A stretch of 64,000 bases of DNA. Source: Ectobacillus panaciterrae DSM 19096. Lineage in GTDB: Bacteria > Bacillota > Bacilli > Bacillales > Bacillaceae_G. Position numbers and translations under genes: made by a program. Where the stretch lies: contig NZ_AUMR01000028.1 of the NCBI RefSeq assembly GCF_000430785.1, positions 1 to 64,000 on the forward strand. Direction: 5' to 3'. The notes beneath the pieces are model-generated. The model was not told where the DNA came from. It worked only from the letters and a program-made list of their open reading frames with translations, and did no database searches. This document shows positions 17,691 to 25,568 of this stretch, in pieces (the stretch's first letter is position 1; every line of letters begins with the position of its first letter).

Positions 17691-18803
17691 TTGGAAAACT
17701 TACAGAATAAAGAACTTCTGTCTCCATCACCACAGGAGCATGTGGAACCAGTGGTAGATGTAATTATTAAAGAAGAAGAGCTTACTCGATTAAATAAAGA
17801 AGCAGACTCATATGTACAAAAGCTAAATACCGAACAAAATGCTGACATTTCAAACGTACTCAGCCAGCTTGCAGCGCTCGGCGATAAAGAGCAGCGTGAA
17901 GCAGGCGAGACACTGACTGCCTTGAAGCAGCCTGTTACTGCTATGATGAATGGCAAAAACGATGATATCCCGAACACCTTGCTGGATTTGCGCAAGGTTG
18001 TCTCTCAGCTAGATCCTAACTCCATCAACGCATCCGGCCTTAAGCGGGTTGTCTATAAAGTATTTCGCAAAAATCCAATGGAAACATATATGCATAAGTA
18101 TCAATCTATTGACAAGCAAATTGAAGTTATCATCAAGTCGCTGTTAGTAGGGCGCGACAATCTGCAGGAAGACAGCGTCGGTTTACAAATGCTGAAAGAG
18201 CAGTCGCTGCAGAAGATTCAAAACTTAGACAAACAAGTATACCTTGGTAGAAAGCTGGCGGACATGCTGGAGATTGAACGGCAAAAGCTAGATCGCCAAA
18301 AGGATGTTCCGCTGATTAACGATGCGCTGGAGAAAATTCTCGTGCGCACGCGCAATATGCAGCAAGCGAAAAGCATTTTATTGCAGTCTATCGCTTCTGT
18401 AGACATCATCAAGAAAAATAATGAAAAACTGGTAGAATCGATTCGCAATGCGATTACGATGACGCAAAATGTTGTTACAGTATCCGCTTCTATCCAGCTT
18501 GCGCTCAACAATCAAAAGAAGAGCATCGATGCGGTAAACGCAACGAACGAAGCAATCGAAACGATGATTCTCAGCAACTCCCGCGCCTTGAAGCAAAATA
18601 CAGAAGAAACAACGCGTCTGCTTGAAAATCCGGCAATCGGAATGGATAAGCTGCGCGAATCGTTCCAAAATGTATTTGCTGCCATCAAAGCGTCAGAGGA
18701 ATCGACGGAACGCATCATTCAATCAAGTAAAACGTTCGTGAAGGAATTGGATACGTTTAATGATGAAATGAAGAAAAAGCTGATTTCGTATACAACGAAG
18801 TAA
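17691..18803 (+). CDS. TelA-family (toxic anion resistance) protein
   Basis: This 370-residue, mostly alpha-helical cytosolic protein contains the family patterns LDPNSINASGLKRVVYKVFR (about 103-122) and IQNLDKQVYLGRKLADMLE. The C-terminal coiled half has ITMTQNVVTVSASIQLALNN. The start is TTG 17691 behind GAGGAGGG; no ATG fits. TelA/KlaA proteins are linked to tellurite and cell-envelope stress, with unknown biochemistry. It is followed after 39 bp by a one-TM protein and forms a two-gene unit. The usual Bacillus partners (XpaC, TerD family) are absent here. Confidence 0.88.
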   Translation: MENLQNKELLSPSPQEHVEPVVDVIIKEEELTRLNKEADSYVQKLNTEQNADISNVLSQLAALGDKEQREAGETLTALKQPVTAMMNGKNDDIPNTLLDLRKVVSQLDPNSINASGLKRVVYKVFRKNPMETYMHKYQSIDKQIEVIIKSLLVGRDNLQEDSVGLQMLKEQSLQKIQNLDKQVYLGRKLADMLEIERQKLDRQKDVPLINDALEKILVRTRNMQQAKSILLQSIASVDIIKKNNEKLVESIRNAITMTQNVVTVSASIQLALNNQKKSIDAVNATNEAIETMILSNSRALKQNTEETTRLLENPAIGMDKLRESFQNVFAAIKASEESTERIIQSSKTFVKELDTFNDEMKKKLISYTTK

Positions 18804-18842
18804 AGCTCCTTTTGAAAATACTGTTTTAGAGGAGGTTATGAA

Positions 18843-19676
18843 ATGAGTTTTCTTTCTATCCTGTTGACAGTTCTCGGTATTCTTTTGCTTCTTGGACTCG
18901 GAACGATGACAGGGCTGTTTTTTGTGGGACGCAAACTTTACTTATCTTGGCGCAAGCCGTATAAAAGAGCCATCGATTCCTTAAGCCGCATGTCTCATAC
19001 GTCTGTGCCGTTTTTGCAGGAATTCACGTACCATCCTCTCTTTCGCCAGTGGCTGCGCGTAAACGGCAAGCAGGATTTGCAGGCTTTAACGGTACTATTT
19101 TGTGCAACGGATAGCAGCACAAAAGGATATATCTTATCATCGCTGCCACAGCACGAGCAGAAGAAGCTGCATATGAAAATTAAGCAAAAAAAGAGCTTTA
19201 CGGCAGAAGATGTAGAAAAAGCTGTTTCCAAAGTACGGGGCTATATGGAAAATGAGTATCAACACCCAACGAAGAAGCTCGATCTTTCGTTTTATACACT
19301 ATATTTCCACGAAGATTATGCAGAAGCGCTCAAGTACATCCAAAGCTATAAAAAATCAGTGAACCCGATACTGCAGGAGACAATTGATGATATTGCAACC
19401 GCAGTTCTTCACAGCATTCCGTACTATCGCTCCCGCCGTATGTATGAGCAGCAGCATAAATTTGAAATGTTCCTGACAAAAGACTTGCCGGATATGCTGG
19501 GGCTTATTTCGCAGCTGCCGCCCCCGCAGCGGCAGGAAAAAGAGAAGGAGCTGGCGGTATTTTTAAAGCAGTTTCAGCAGGAGTTTGAAGAAGCGGAAAA
19601 CAGTATGTATTTGTCGGTTGAAAATGCGCTGCAGGTGAAAATGCGTGCAGCGAAGGAGAAGTTTTATAAAAATTAA
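18843..19676 (+). CDS. Unknown membrane-anchored protein, partner of the TelA gene
   Basis: This 277-residue protein has one strong N-terminal membrane segment (about 3-28, LSILLTVLGILLLLGLGTMT) followed by a large charged, helical, probably cytosolic domain. The domain contains KKLHMKIKQKKSF, a PPPQRQEKEKE turn and a Glu-rich tail. No catalytic motif is visible and I do not recognise the family. It is not XpaC, the usual neighbour of TelA-type genes. Start ATG 18843 follows GAGGAGG. Co-transcription with telA and the anchor suggest that it holds a TelA complex at the membrane (inference). A terminator follows at once. Confidence 0.8.
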   Translation: MSFLSILLTVLGILLLLGLGTMTGLFFVGRKLYLSWRKPYKRAIDSLSRMSHTSVPFLQEFTYHPLFRQWLRVNGKQDLQALTVLFCATDSSTKGYILSSLPQHEQKKLHMKIKQKKSFTAEDVEKAVSKVRGYMENEYQHPTKKLDLSFYTLYFHEDYAEALKYIQSYKKSVNPILQETIDDIATAVLHSIPYYRSRRMYEQQHKFEMFLTKDLPDMLGLISQLPPPQRQEKEKELAVFLKQFQQEFEEAENSMYLSVENALQVKMRAAKEKFYKN

Positions 19677-19682
19677 GCTGAG

Positions 19683-19710
19683 TTCCCGTTTCATGACGGG
19701 AATTTTTTTT
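19683..19710 (+). terminator. Terminator of the telA unit
   Basis: Stem TTCCCGT / ACGGGAA with a TTCATG loop is followed by eight T. Confidence 0.88.
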
Positions 19711-19715
19711 ATAGT

Positions 19716-19863
19716 AAGAAAGTATAAAATTCCGCGCTTTTTCCATTCCTACCTTTTGTTCGCAGTATACAACATAAGTCTATGCGCGTAGTAAAAAGAC
19801 ACAGGGGGGAGCAGCTTAAAGGGTTTGCTCGTTACTATACGTTGCAGACGCTCTACGCCCATT
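19716..19863 (+). repeat. Second dispersed repeat family, copy 1
   Basis: The segment starts GTAAGAAAGTATAAAATT, has GCAGTATAC in the middle, and AAAGGGTTTG...TACTATAC...GCAGAC near the end. The same ordered blocks occur at 42957-43133, and the first block alone at 41048-41067. Blocks are conserved but the sequence between them is not. Confidence 0.55.
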
Positions 19864-19893
19864 TAAAAAATAATGGTTTTCATTGGAAATGTA

Positions 19894-19944
19894 TTGACAT
19901 TTTTTCTCAAAATGAATATTATCATTATTAATAATGGTAATATT
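19894..19944 (+). promoter_or_regulatory. Sigma-A promoter overlapped by a 30-bp palindrome
   Basis: -35 TTGACA (19894-19899) and -10 TATTAT (19917-19922) have a 17-bp spacer. A 30-bp inverted repeat (arms AATATTATCATTATT 19915-19929 and AATAATGGTAATATT 19930-19944, one mismatch) covers the -10 and the start point. This is a classic repressor position. The downstream gene is a helix-turn-helix protein, so autoregulation is likely. The AT-rich sequence also resembles metal-repressor boxes. Confidence 0.75.
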
Positions 19945-19973
19945 ATTAAAAATAAAAAAGTAAGGTGACTATT

Positions 19974-20519
19974 TTGGAAGCAAAAGCAAAATTAATTTTA
20001 CATCCAGTTCGTATGCGTATTGTACAAACGCTTGTAGGAGATCGAAGACTTACTGTGCAAGAGATGGGAGAACGATTGCCCGATGTTCCGCAAGCAACGC
20101 TGTATCGCAATTTAAATAAGCTCGTACAAGGAAGTGTAATTGAAGTTGTCTCACAACACCAAGTACGCGGCACAATTGAAAAAGTGTATGCACTTGTTAA
20201 GGGAGAAGCAGGTCTATCAGCAGAGGAATTTCAGAAAAGCACGAAAGAAGAAAAAATGAGCGTATTTATGCAGTTTGTCGGTACTTTAATTAATGGATTT
20301 GGAAGCTACTTGAATCAGGATCATATTGATTTAGTTAAAGATGGCGTAACGTTCCGTCAAGTAGAGCTTTATCTGAGTGATGAAGAGTTTATGGAGTTTC
20401 TGCAATCCGTCAGCGCAGCTTATAGAAAAGCAATGCAGTATGAACCGGCTGAAGAAAGAAGAAAACGAACCGTTTCAACCATTATTATTCCTGAGGCGAA
20501 AAAGGGAGAGGATCACTGA
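19974..20519 (+). CDS. Winged-helix transcriptional regulator (ArsR-like)
   Basis: This 181-residue protein has an N-terminal winged helix (LILHPVRMRIVQTLVGDRRL, VQEMGERLPDVPQATLYRNL, then the wing up to VYAL) and a C-terminal helical domain of about 100 residues, probably for ligand binding or dimerisation. The start is TTG 19974, 6 nt after TAAGGTGA; a GTG at 19965 overlaps that SD. It is the first gene of a three-gene operon with a hydrolase and a YhfC membrane protein, which overlap successively by a few bases. The 30-bp palindrome over the promoter is the probable operator. Confidence 0.85.
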   Translation: MEAKAKLILHPVRMRIVQTLVGDRRLTVQEMGERLPDVPQATLYRNLNKLVQGSVIEVVSQHQVRGTIEKVYALVKGEAGLSAEEFQKSTKEEKMSVFMQFVGTLINGFGSYLNQDHIDLVKDGVTFRQVELYLSDEEFMEFLQSVSAAYRKAMQYEPAEERRKRTVSTIIIPEAKKGEDH

Positions 20520-21484
20520 TGAGTACGAAAGTGAGAGAAGAAGCAGTAAGCATTACGGGGGAATATAAGTTAGCTGGTACCCTAACCATTCCCGCTGATA
20601 CGAAAGATGAGCAATGTCCGGCAGTTTTAATTATTCCCGGCACAGGGGAAAGTGACAGGGACGGGAATAAAGGCGGATTAGATATGAATTTGTACAGGGA
20701 TATTGCGCATGTTCTGACCGAACAAGGATTTGTTACTCTTCGTTTTGATAAGCGCGGGACGCATCAAAGCGAAGGTGACAAATATAAGCGTGGACTTTGG
20801 GATATGGTAGATGACGGTGTGACGTGCCTGCAATTTTTAAAACAGCATCCAAATGTTGATGCTGCGAAAACGGTTATCTTAGGGCATAGCGAAGGTACGA
20901 TTATCGGTCCGGCTGTTCATGTAAAAGAACCGGCTGCCGGGTTGATTTTACTGAACGGCGGTGCGATGTCTTTAAAAGATATCGTGGCTTGGCAGCGGGA
21001 GAACGCATTGCGGATTTTGGAAGAACAAAAAGGCCTTAAGGGATGGCTGGTCCGTACGCTTCGAGTTGGAGAAAAAGCAAGAAAGAAGAATGAAGCATTC
21101 GACCAAAAGCTGATGAATTCCAGCGCGGCTGTTATGAAGATAATGGGGAAAAAGCTGCCTGCAAAATGGATGCGAGAACATTTTCTCTATGACGTGTCTG
21201 CAGATTTAGTACATGTAACATGTCCAACGCTCGTAATCACCGGCTCGAAGGATGTGCAGGCTCCGATAGAGAGTGTCAATAGAGTTGCAGAATTAGTAAA
21301 AGGAGATACAGAGACTCATATTATTGAAAATATGACGCATATCTTGAAGCAGTGGGAAGGTGAAATTGACGGCTTAAATCCATTGAAGGTATATCGTCAG
21401 CAACTGTCGCAGCCGCTTGATGAGGCGTTTTTGCGTGTAATGGAAAATTGGTTGGAACAACATGTTAAGGGGGAAACAGCATGA
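20519..21484 (+). CDS. Alpha/beta hydrolase
   Basis: This 321-residue serine hydrolase has the nucleophile elbow GHSEGT (about residue 125). The oxyanion region is IIPGTGESDRDG, the acid is in ITGSKDVQAP, and the His is in NMTHILKQ near the C-terminus. The family resembles dienelactone hydrolase-like and prolyl-peptidase-like esterases; the substrate is unknown. No signal peptide is present. It overlaps the regulator stop (TGATG) and runs 4 bp into the next gene, so all three are translationally coupled. Confidence 0.87.
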   Translation: MSTKVREEAVSITGEYKLAGTLTIPADTKDEQCPAVLIIPGTGESDRDGNKGGLDMNLYRDIAHVLTEQGFVTLRFDKRGTHQSEGDKYKRGLWDMVDDGVTCLQFLKQHPNVDAAKTVILGHSEGTIIGPAVHVKEPAAGLILLNGGAMSLKDIVAWQRENALRILEEQKGLKGWLVRTLRVGEKARKKNEAFDQKLMNSSAAVMKIMGKKLPAKWMREHFLYDVSADLVHVTCPTLVITGSKDVQAPIESVNRVAELVKGDTETHIIENMTHILKQWEGEIDGLNPLKVYRQQLSQPLDEAFLRVMENWLEQHVKGETA

Positions 21485-22287
21485 TAAGTCAATCGGCTAT
21501 AATAGGGCTTATTACCCAATGTGTGATTTCAGTTCTTATTCCCGTCGCAGCTTATGTTTATTTGAAGAAAAAGTATCATAGTTCCTTTCGTCCCGTTCTT
21601 GTGGGCAGCATCATCTTTATCGGATTTTCACTAATTCTAGAAGGAAGTATGAATGCCTACTTGCTTACCATTAATAAAACAACATCGGAAATTACAAAGC
21701 ATCCATATTGGTTTACGCTGTACGGCGCACTGGCGGCAGGGGTTTTTGAGGAGATAGGGAGGTTTGTCGGGTTTACGATCTTGCTGAAGAAATACCGGGA
21801 ACGAAAAGATGGTCTTGCGTACGGGCTTGGCCATGGCGGAATTGAAGCCATTATAATCGGTGGTATTTCTGGTATTCAAAATATCGTTTATATAAATTTA
21901 GTAAATTCAGGTCAGTTTGAAGCATTGTTAGGCACAAAAGTACCTGCTGAAGCTTTGGCACAGTTGAAAGCTAGCTTATTAGAGATAACTTTTACAGGGG
22001 GCTTGCTTGGGGGAGCGGAGCGCATTGCCGCATTTTTCATCCAAGTCGCATTCTCGCTGCTTGTTCTATACGCAGTAAGAGCGAAAAAGTTTCAATATGT
22101 ACTGCTGGCTATTTTTCTTCATACATTTGTAGATTATATAGCGCTTTTGCATAAGACAATGGGACTAAATTTAATAATTGTGGAAGGATTTATAGCCTTC
22201 GCAGGAATTTGCGCATTCTTATTCATCAAAAAAAGCCGGGCGTTATCAGGATATAAAGAAGAATCTTCCGCCGGCATTACGTATTAG
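21481..22287 (+). CDS. YhfC-family putative intramembrane metalloprotease
   Basis: This 268-residue protein has about seven membrane segments. The motifs expected of the YhfC/CPBP-like group are present: FEEIGRFVGF (Glu-Glu-x-x-Arg type, about 86-95), GLGHGGIEAIIIGG (His and Glu) and HTFVDYIALLH (His, Asp). CPBP-type proteins cleave peptides within the membrane. Catalysis by this subgroup is inferred from the motifs. Co-transcription with a cytosolic esterase and a regulator suggests a small self-regulated membrane or lipid response unit. Confidence 0.8.
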   Translation: MISQSAIIGLITQCVISVLIPVAAYVYLKKKYHSSFRPVLVGSIIFIGFSLILEGSMNAYLLTINKTTSEITKHPYWFTLYGALAAGVFEEIGRFVGFTILLKKYRERKDGLAYGLGHGGIEAIIIGGISGIQNIVYINLVNSGQFEALLGTKVPAEALAQLKASLLEITFTGGLLGGAERIAAFFIQVAFSLLVLYAVRAKKFQYVLLAIFLHTFVDYIALLHKTMGLNLIIVEGFIAFAGICAFLFIKKSRALSGYKEESSAGITY

Positions 22288-22288
22288 T

Positions 22289-22429
22289 CACCAGATCTCC
22301 GGCAGTAAAAGCGGTCAAATCTTTGTAGTGGTTCATGCAAGGGTAAACCAGAGAGAAGAAGCACACAATACTCCCTTTTGGTTGCACATAGCACATGGAC
22401 ATGTCGAGATTATCATTCACTCATATATA
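22289..22429 (+). repeat. Dispersed intergenic repeat, copy E (left end truncated)
   Basis: It contains AAAGCGGTCAAATCTTTGTA, TTCATGCAAGGGTAAACCAG and GAAGAAGCACACAATACTCC, and ends ATCATTCACTCATATATA. The TATATAAATG...GGGGAGAG end is missing. The sequence 22430-22755 that follows holds no frame or structure I recognise. Confidence 0.85.
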
Positions 22430-22800
22430 GGAAGTAAAGAGTATAAAGAACATGTTGATAAAAGAACGAGATACCGCCCTTATTTCGCCAGTGAAAAATG
22501 ATGTTTTAGAACCAATTACCATATACTAAAAAGAGGTATCACTAACATTTTACAGATTTTGTACGTTAAGGTTGTAACCTTCGGTATATAAAGAGTCTTT
22601 AGCACAAGTATCGGAAACGGACGTTTATGGTTCTTGGACTATTAATTGTCCAGCAGCCCTAAAAGTGCTTGTATTTTGATTACAAAACTCATCAAAGTAC
22701 TATTAAAGAAAAGAGATACCGTTTTTGGTGATGCTTCGCGTATAAAATTCACGTTTTGTTAGCGGAACCTCAAAAAAATATTAGGAAAGTAGGTGAGACA

Positions 22801-23022
22801 ATGCCTTCAGTTGTTCATAAAGTTGTAATAAACAGAATTAGAATTGTTGGTTCTTTTAACATAGGAGATACTTATAGCGTAACACCGAGAGGAAATACGA
22901 AAGACCATCATGGATCTGGGTCAGGAAATGTCGGACTTTCTATAAAAACATTTAATGGTGTTAATACAACAAATGTAGTAGATACTGACAAAGCTGATCA
23001 AAACTCAACATTTAATCTATGA
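22801..23022 (+). CDS. GerPA/GerPF-family spore germination protein
   Basis: This 73-residue protein starts at ATG 22801 behind TAGGTGAG. It shows the small GerP pattern MPSVV...NRIRIVGSFNIGDTYSV-P, a GSGSGNVG turn and FNGVNTTNVVDTDKADQN, closest to GerPF/GerPA. These proteins sit in the spore coat and help germinants reach their receptors. The usual six-gene gerPABCDEF operon is not here, so this is an orphan paralogue. Sporulation (sigma-K) control is expected from the family; I could not assign a clear -10/-35. Confidence 0.88.
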   Translation: MPSVVHKVVINRIRIVGSFNIGDTYSVTPRGNTKDHHGSGSGNVGLSIKTFNGVNTTNVVDTDKADQNSTFNL

Positions 23023-23077
23023 GTATTTTTTTAACTATACGTGGCGTCTGGCAACGGTAACCGTTTTGGCCTGCCTA

Positions 23078-23101
23078 CCAGCGAGAGGAATCTCTCGCTG
23101 G
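23078..23101 (+). other. Perfect hairpin without T run after the GerP-like gene
   Basis: CCAGCGAGAG-GAAT-CTCTCGCTGG folds into a 10-bp stem with no uridine tract, preceded by a short palindrome ACGGTAACCGT (23054-23064). It may be an mRNA 3' stabiliser or a protein site. The rest of 23023-23206 shows nothing else. Confidence 0.5.
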
Positions 23102-23206
23102 AGGGGAGTTTATAGATTCTTAGATGCATTGACTACCGATAAGGCATGTTATGTAAACTTTACGCGAATACGATATACAATGAAATTTGAACAAAACATC
23201 CATAAA

Positions 23207-23250
23207 AATAACCTGAACCTCATAGAGAATGAAGTTCAGGTTATTTTCTT
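23207..23250. terminator. Terminator between the GerP-like gene and brnQ
   Basis: A 12-bp stem AATAACCTGAAC / GTTCAGGTTATT is followed by TTCTTT on the plus strand; the AAAAATAA side could serve the opposite strand too. Confidence 0.75.
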
Positions 23251-23319
23251 TATATAGATTCCTTCTTTTGCATTTCCGCAGAAGCTTTCAGGAAGTTTTA
23301 AAAAAAGTCGAAATAATTT

Positions 23320-24642
23320 TTAAGAAGCTTTTTGCTCGTAAGCTGCCGGAAGCGCTTTACGGTTGAATTTATCCCAAACAAATCCCAACAAAGTCCCGAC
23401 CAAAGCAGGCACAACCCAGCCGAGCCCGAATGAGGAAAGCGGTAGCATATCCATCAAGTCCTGAAGCTGTTTCGATTGGAGCCCGAATGCTTTCAAACCG
23501 TCATACAAAGCAACCAATCCCGTTAACAGCATGGCGCTTCCGTATACCTTTTGCGCTTTTGTAAAGAAGGAAAGTGTTATTAAGACAATGGTTAATGGAT
23601 AAGCCATTACAAGGAACGGCACGGATACAGTGATAATTTCATTCAATCCTAGATTTGCGAGGGCGAAGCTTACAATCGTTACCGCAGTTACGAAAAATTT
23701 ATAGCTGAATTTGGAAGAAAGCTGTGCAAAGAACTGTCCGCATGCTGTTGTTAAACCTACGCAAGTCGTAAAGCAAGCAAGTGTAAAAATAACGCCCAAC
23801 AATAGTTTTCCGCCGTAACCTAAAAAAGAATTTGCAGCTGCTGACAAAATTGCTGTACCATTTTCAAATGTACCTTGCGAAGCCATTTTTGCGCCAACTA
23901 AACCGATTGTCACATATACGAAGGCCAATGCCAATCCAGCTACGAATCCAGCTTTCAGTGTGGACTGCATTAATTGCCGGTTATCCCTCACGCCTCTTTG
24001 ACGGAAAGTATTCAGAATGACAATGCCAAATGCGAGAGCGGCAAGAGCATCCATTGTAGAATATCCTTCAATGAACCCTTTAAAAAATGCGCCGGATTGA
24101 TAGTTTTCCGCCGGTGCCTGCAAAGGAGCGTCCAAATGAATAAAAGCTGTTACGCATAAAACAACAATTGCCAGAAGTAAAGCCGGTGTAATCCAGCGTC
24201 CCATATAATCAACCAGCTTAGATGGGTTTAGGCTCACCGCATAAACAAGACTGAAAAACACAAAACTAAACAATAATAAGAGTACAGAATTATTTAAGGA
24301 ACTGCCGCCCACAAAAGACTTCAACCCCATTTCATACGCGACGTTCGCATTACGCGGGATCGCGAGGAACGGTCCGATTGATAAATATACAATTACAGTA
24401 AACACAGAACCGAAAAGCGGATGTACACGACTTCCTAACGCTTGTGCCCCGCCCTTTACAAGAGACATCGCTGCTAAAACGACAAACGGTAAACCTACAC
24501 CTGTCACGATAAAACCGCTGATTGCCAACCAAAATGAGGTTCCAGCTTCCATGCCGAGAAACGGCGGGAAAATCAAGTTACCGGCTCCAAAAAACATTGA
24601 AAATAGCATAAGTCCGATAAATACAGTCTCTTTCTTCTTCAT
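23320..24642 (-). CDS. brnQ: Branched-chain amino acid transporter (LIVCS family)
   Basis: This 440-residue carrier has about 12 membrane segments and opens KKKETVFIGLMLFSMFFGAG NLIFPP, the family hallmark. FVVLAAMSLVKGGAQALGSR follows. It takes up isoleucine, leucine and valine with sodium or protons. Start ATG 24642 is set by AAAGGAG; the extra upstream frame is the translated T-box. It is preceded by an isoleucine-type T-box leader (24672-24948), so expression rises when uncharged tRNA-Ile accumulates. It is monocistronic. Confidence 0.93.
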   Translation of the reverse strand: MKKKETVFIGLMLFSMFFGAGNLIFPPFLGMEAGTSFWLAISGFIVTGVGLPFVVLAAMSLVKGGAQALGSRVHPLFGSVFTVIVYLSIGPFLAIPRNANVAYEMGLKSFVGGSSLNNSVLLLLFSFVFFSLVYAVSLNPSKLVDYMGRWITPALLLAIVVLCVTAFIHLDAPLQAPAENYQSGAFFKGFIEGYSTMDALAALAFGIVILNTFRQRGVRDNRQLMQSTLKAGFVAGLALAFVYVTIGLVGAKMASQGTFENGTAILSAAANSFLGYGGKLLLGVIFTLACFTTCVGLTTACGQFFAQLSSKFSYKFFVTAVTIVSFALANLGLNEIITVSVPFLVMAYPLTIVLITLSFFTKAQKVYGSAMLLTGLVALYDGLKAFGLQSKQLQDLMDMLPLSSFGLGWVVPALVGTLLGFVWDKFNRKALPAAYEQKAS

Positions 24643-24671
24643 AAAAACGTCTCCTTTCAAATTTGAAAAAT

Positions 24672-24948
24672 AAAAAAAGCCCGTCCCTATGGTTAGGGAC
24701 GAGCTGACTCGCGATACCACCCTACTTCCGCAGCAAAAAGCGCACTGCGGCTCTCGATCAACGTACAATCATACGTGTTCCATGGTAACGGCGGACAATC
24801 CGGCAAAGCTTACTAGGAGTTCAGCTTTGCATCTCAGAGATGATTTTCACACAAGTCTCGCACATCAACTCTCACCAAACGTTGATTCTCTGTAGAACAA
24901 AATTCTTGGGCTACTCTTCTCGTCATAGATTTTCTTCACTTAAGCATG
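24672..24948 (-). promoter_or_regulatory. T-box leader (isoleucine specifier) of brnQ
   Basis: The minus-strand leader of about 300 nt contains AGAAGAGTAG (stem I 5' side), GGTGAGAG (distal stem I) and the T-box AGGGTGGTATCGCG (24710-24723). The terminator is AGCTCGTCCCTA / TAGGGACGGGCT plus seven T (24672-24706). In the stem I specifier loop, GAAA-ATC-A places ATC (24842-24844) as specifier, i.e. tRNA-Ile. The folding was done by eye. A CTC triplet further on lies in its own hairpin and was discarded. Confidence 0.88.
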
Positions 24949-24954
24949 AAAATA

Positions 24955-24983
24955 AGATTAGCAGGGAAAATATTATCAGTCAA
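24955..24983 (-). promoter_or_regulatory. Sigma-A promoter of the brnQ T-box leader
   Basis: On the minus strand -35 TTGACT (24978-24983) and -10 TAATCT (24955-24960) are separated by 17 bp, placing the start near 24948. Confidence 0.65.
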
Positions 24984-25065
24984 TATTTTTTGTCAATTTA
25001 AATAGTTAAAAATTTTTAATTTTACAATACAAGTCTATTTATCGGTTTAGCAGAATGAACTAACA

Positions 25066-25095
25066 TTAACGTCAACGTAAACTTTATGATATAAT
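25066..25095 (+). promoter_or_regulatory. MerR-type promoter of the MerR-MFS pair
   Basis: TTAACG and TATAAT (25090-25095) have an 18-bp spacer containing a second ACGT (ACGTCAACGT). A long spacer with dyads is typical of MerR-activated promoters. Confidence 0.5.
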
Positions 25096-25129
25096 CTTAT
25101 TTAGGATAAAAATTATGGAGATGATAATC

Positions 25130-25555
25130 ATGAAGTGGCTGAAAATCGATGATATTGCGAAGGAAACAGGCTTGACGAAACGTACCATACGCTATTACGA
25201 GCAAATTGAGCTGCTGGCCCCTCCGGAACGAAGCGAGGGAGGAGTAAGGCTGTATACAACTCAGGATGTCGAACGTCTAAAAAAAATCATGAACGCAAGA
25301 GATGTATTAGGATTTTCCCTTCAGGAATTGAAGGAATATCTCACAGTAGCGGAAACAGTTGAACTGCATCGCAAAGAATATAAAAATTCCTTGGAAGAGT
25401 CAAAGCGGACAGAGGAACTAAAAGAAATTGCGGCAGGCTTGGAAGATCAAATACAAATGATTCAAGAAAAGCTTGAGAAAATGGAGAAGTTCAAGCATGA
25501 GATGGAAGATTTACATGGGAAAGTACAGACCCTGCTTAAAATGAATAAAGAATAG
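25130..25555 (+). CDS. MerR-family regulator (YfmP-like)
   Basis: This 141-residue protein starts at ATG 25130, 9 nt after GGAG; the in-frame ATG at 25115 lacks an SD. The MerR winged helix lies at 1-70 (IDDIAKETGLTKRTIRYYEQ, GVRLYTTQDVERLKKI). A long dimerisation coiled coil follows (about 80-135, Glu/Lys-rich). There is no metal-binding cysteine, so a drug-like or unknown ligand is more likely than a metal. It sits 13 bp before an MFS exporter, matching the B. subtilis yfmP-yfmO arrangement. Confidence 0.88.
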   Translation: MKWLKIDDIAKETGLTKRTIRYYEQIELLAPPERSEGGVRLYTTQDVERLKKIMNARDVLGFSLQELKEYLTVAETVELHRKEYKNSLEESKRTEELKEIAAGLEDQIQMIQEKLEKMEKFKHEMEDLHGKVQTLLKMNKE

Positions 25556-25568
25556 GAAGTGTTACCAG

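Noticed and set aside
22430-22755. Possible decayed gene between repeat E and the GerP-like gene
   Set aside because: Short open stretches exist in several frames, but none shows a recognisable motif, codon pattern or start.
24775-24825. CTC triplet as T-box specifier (leucine)
   Set aside because: It lies in the loop of an independent hairpin (GCAAAGCT / AGCTTTGC) after stem I; ATC in the specifier loop fits better.
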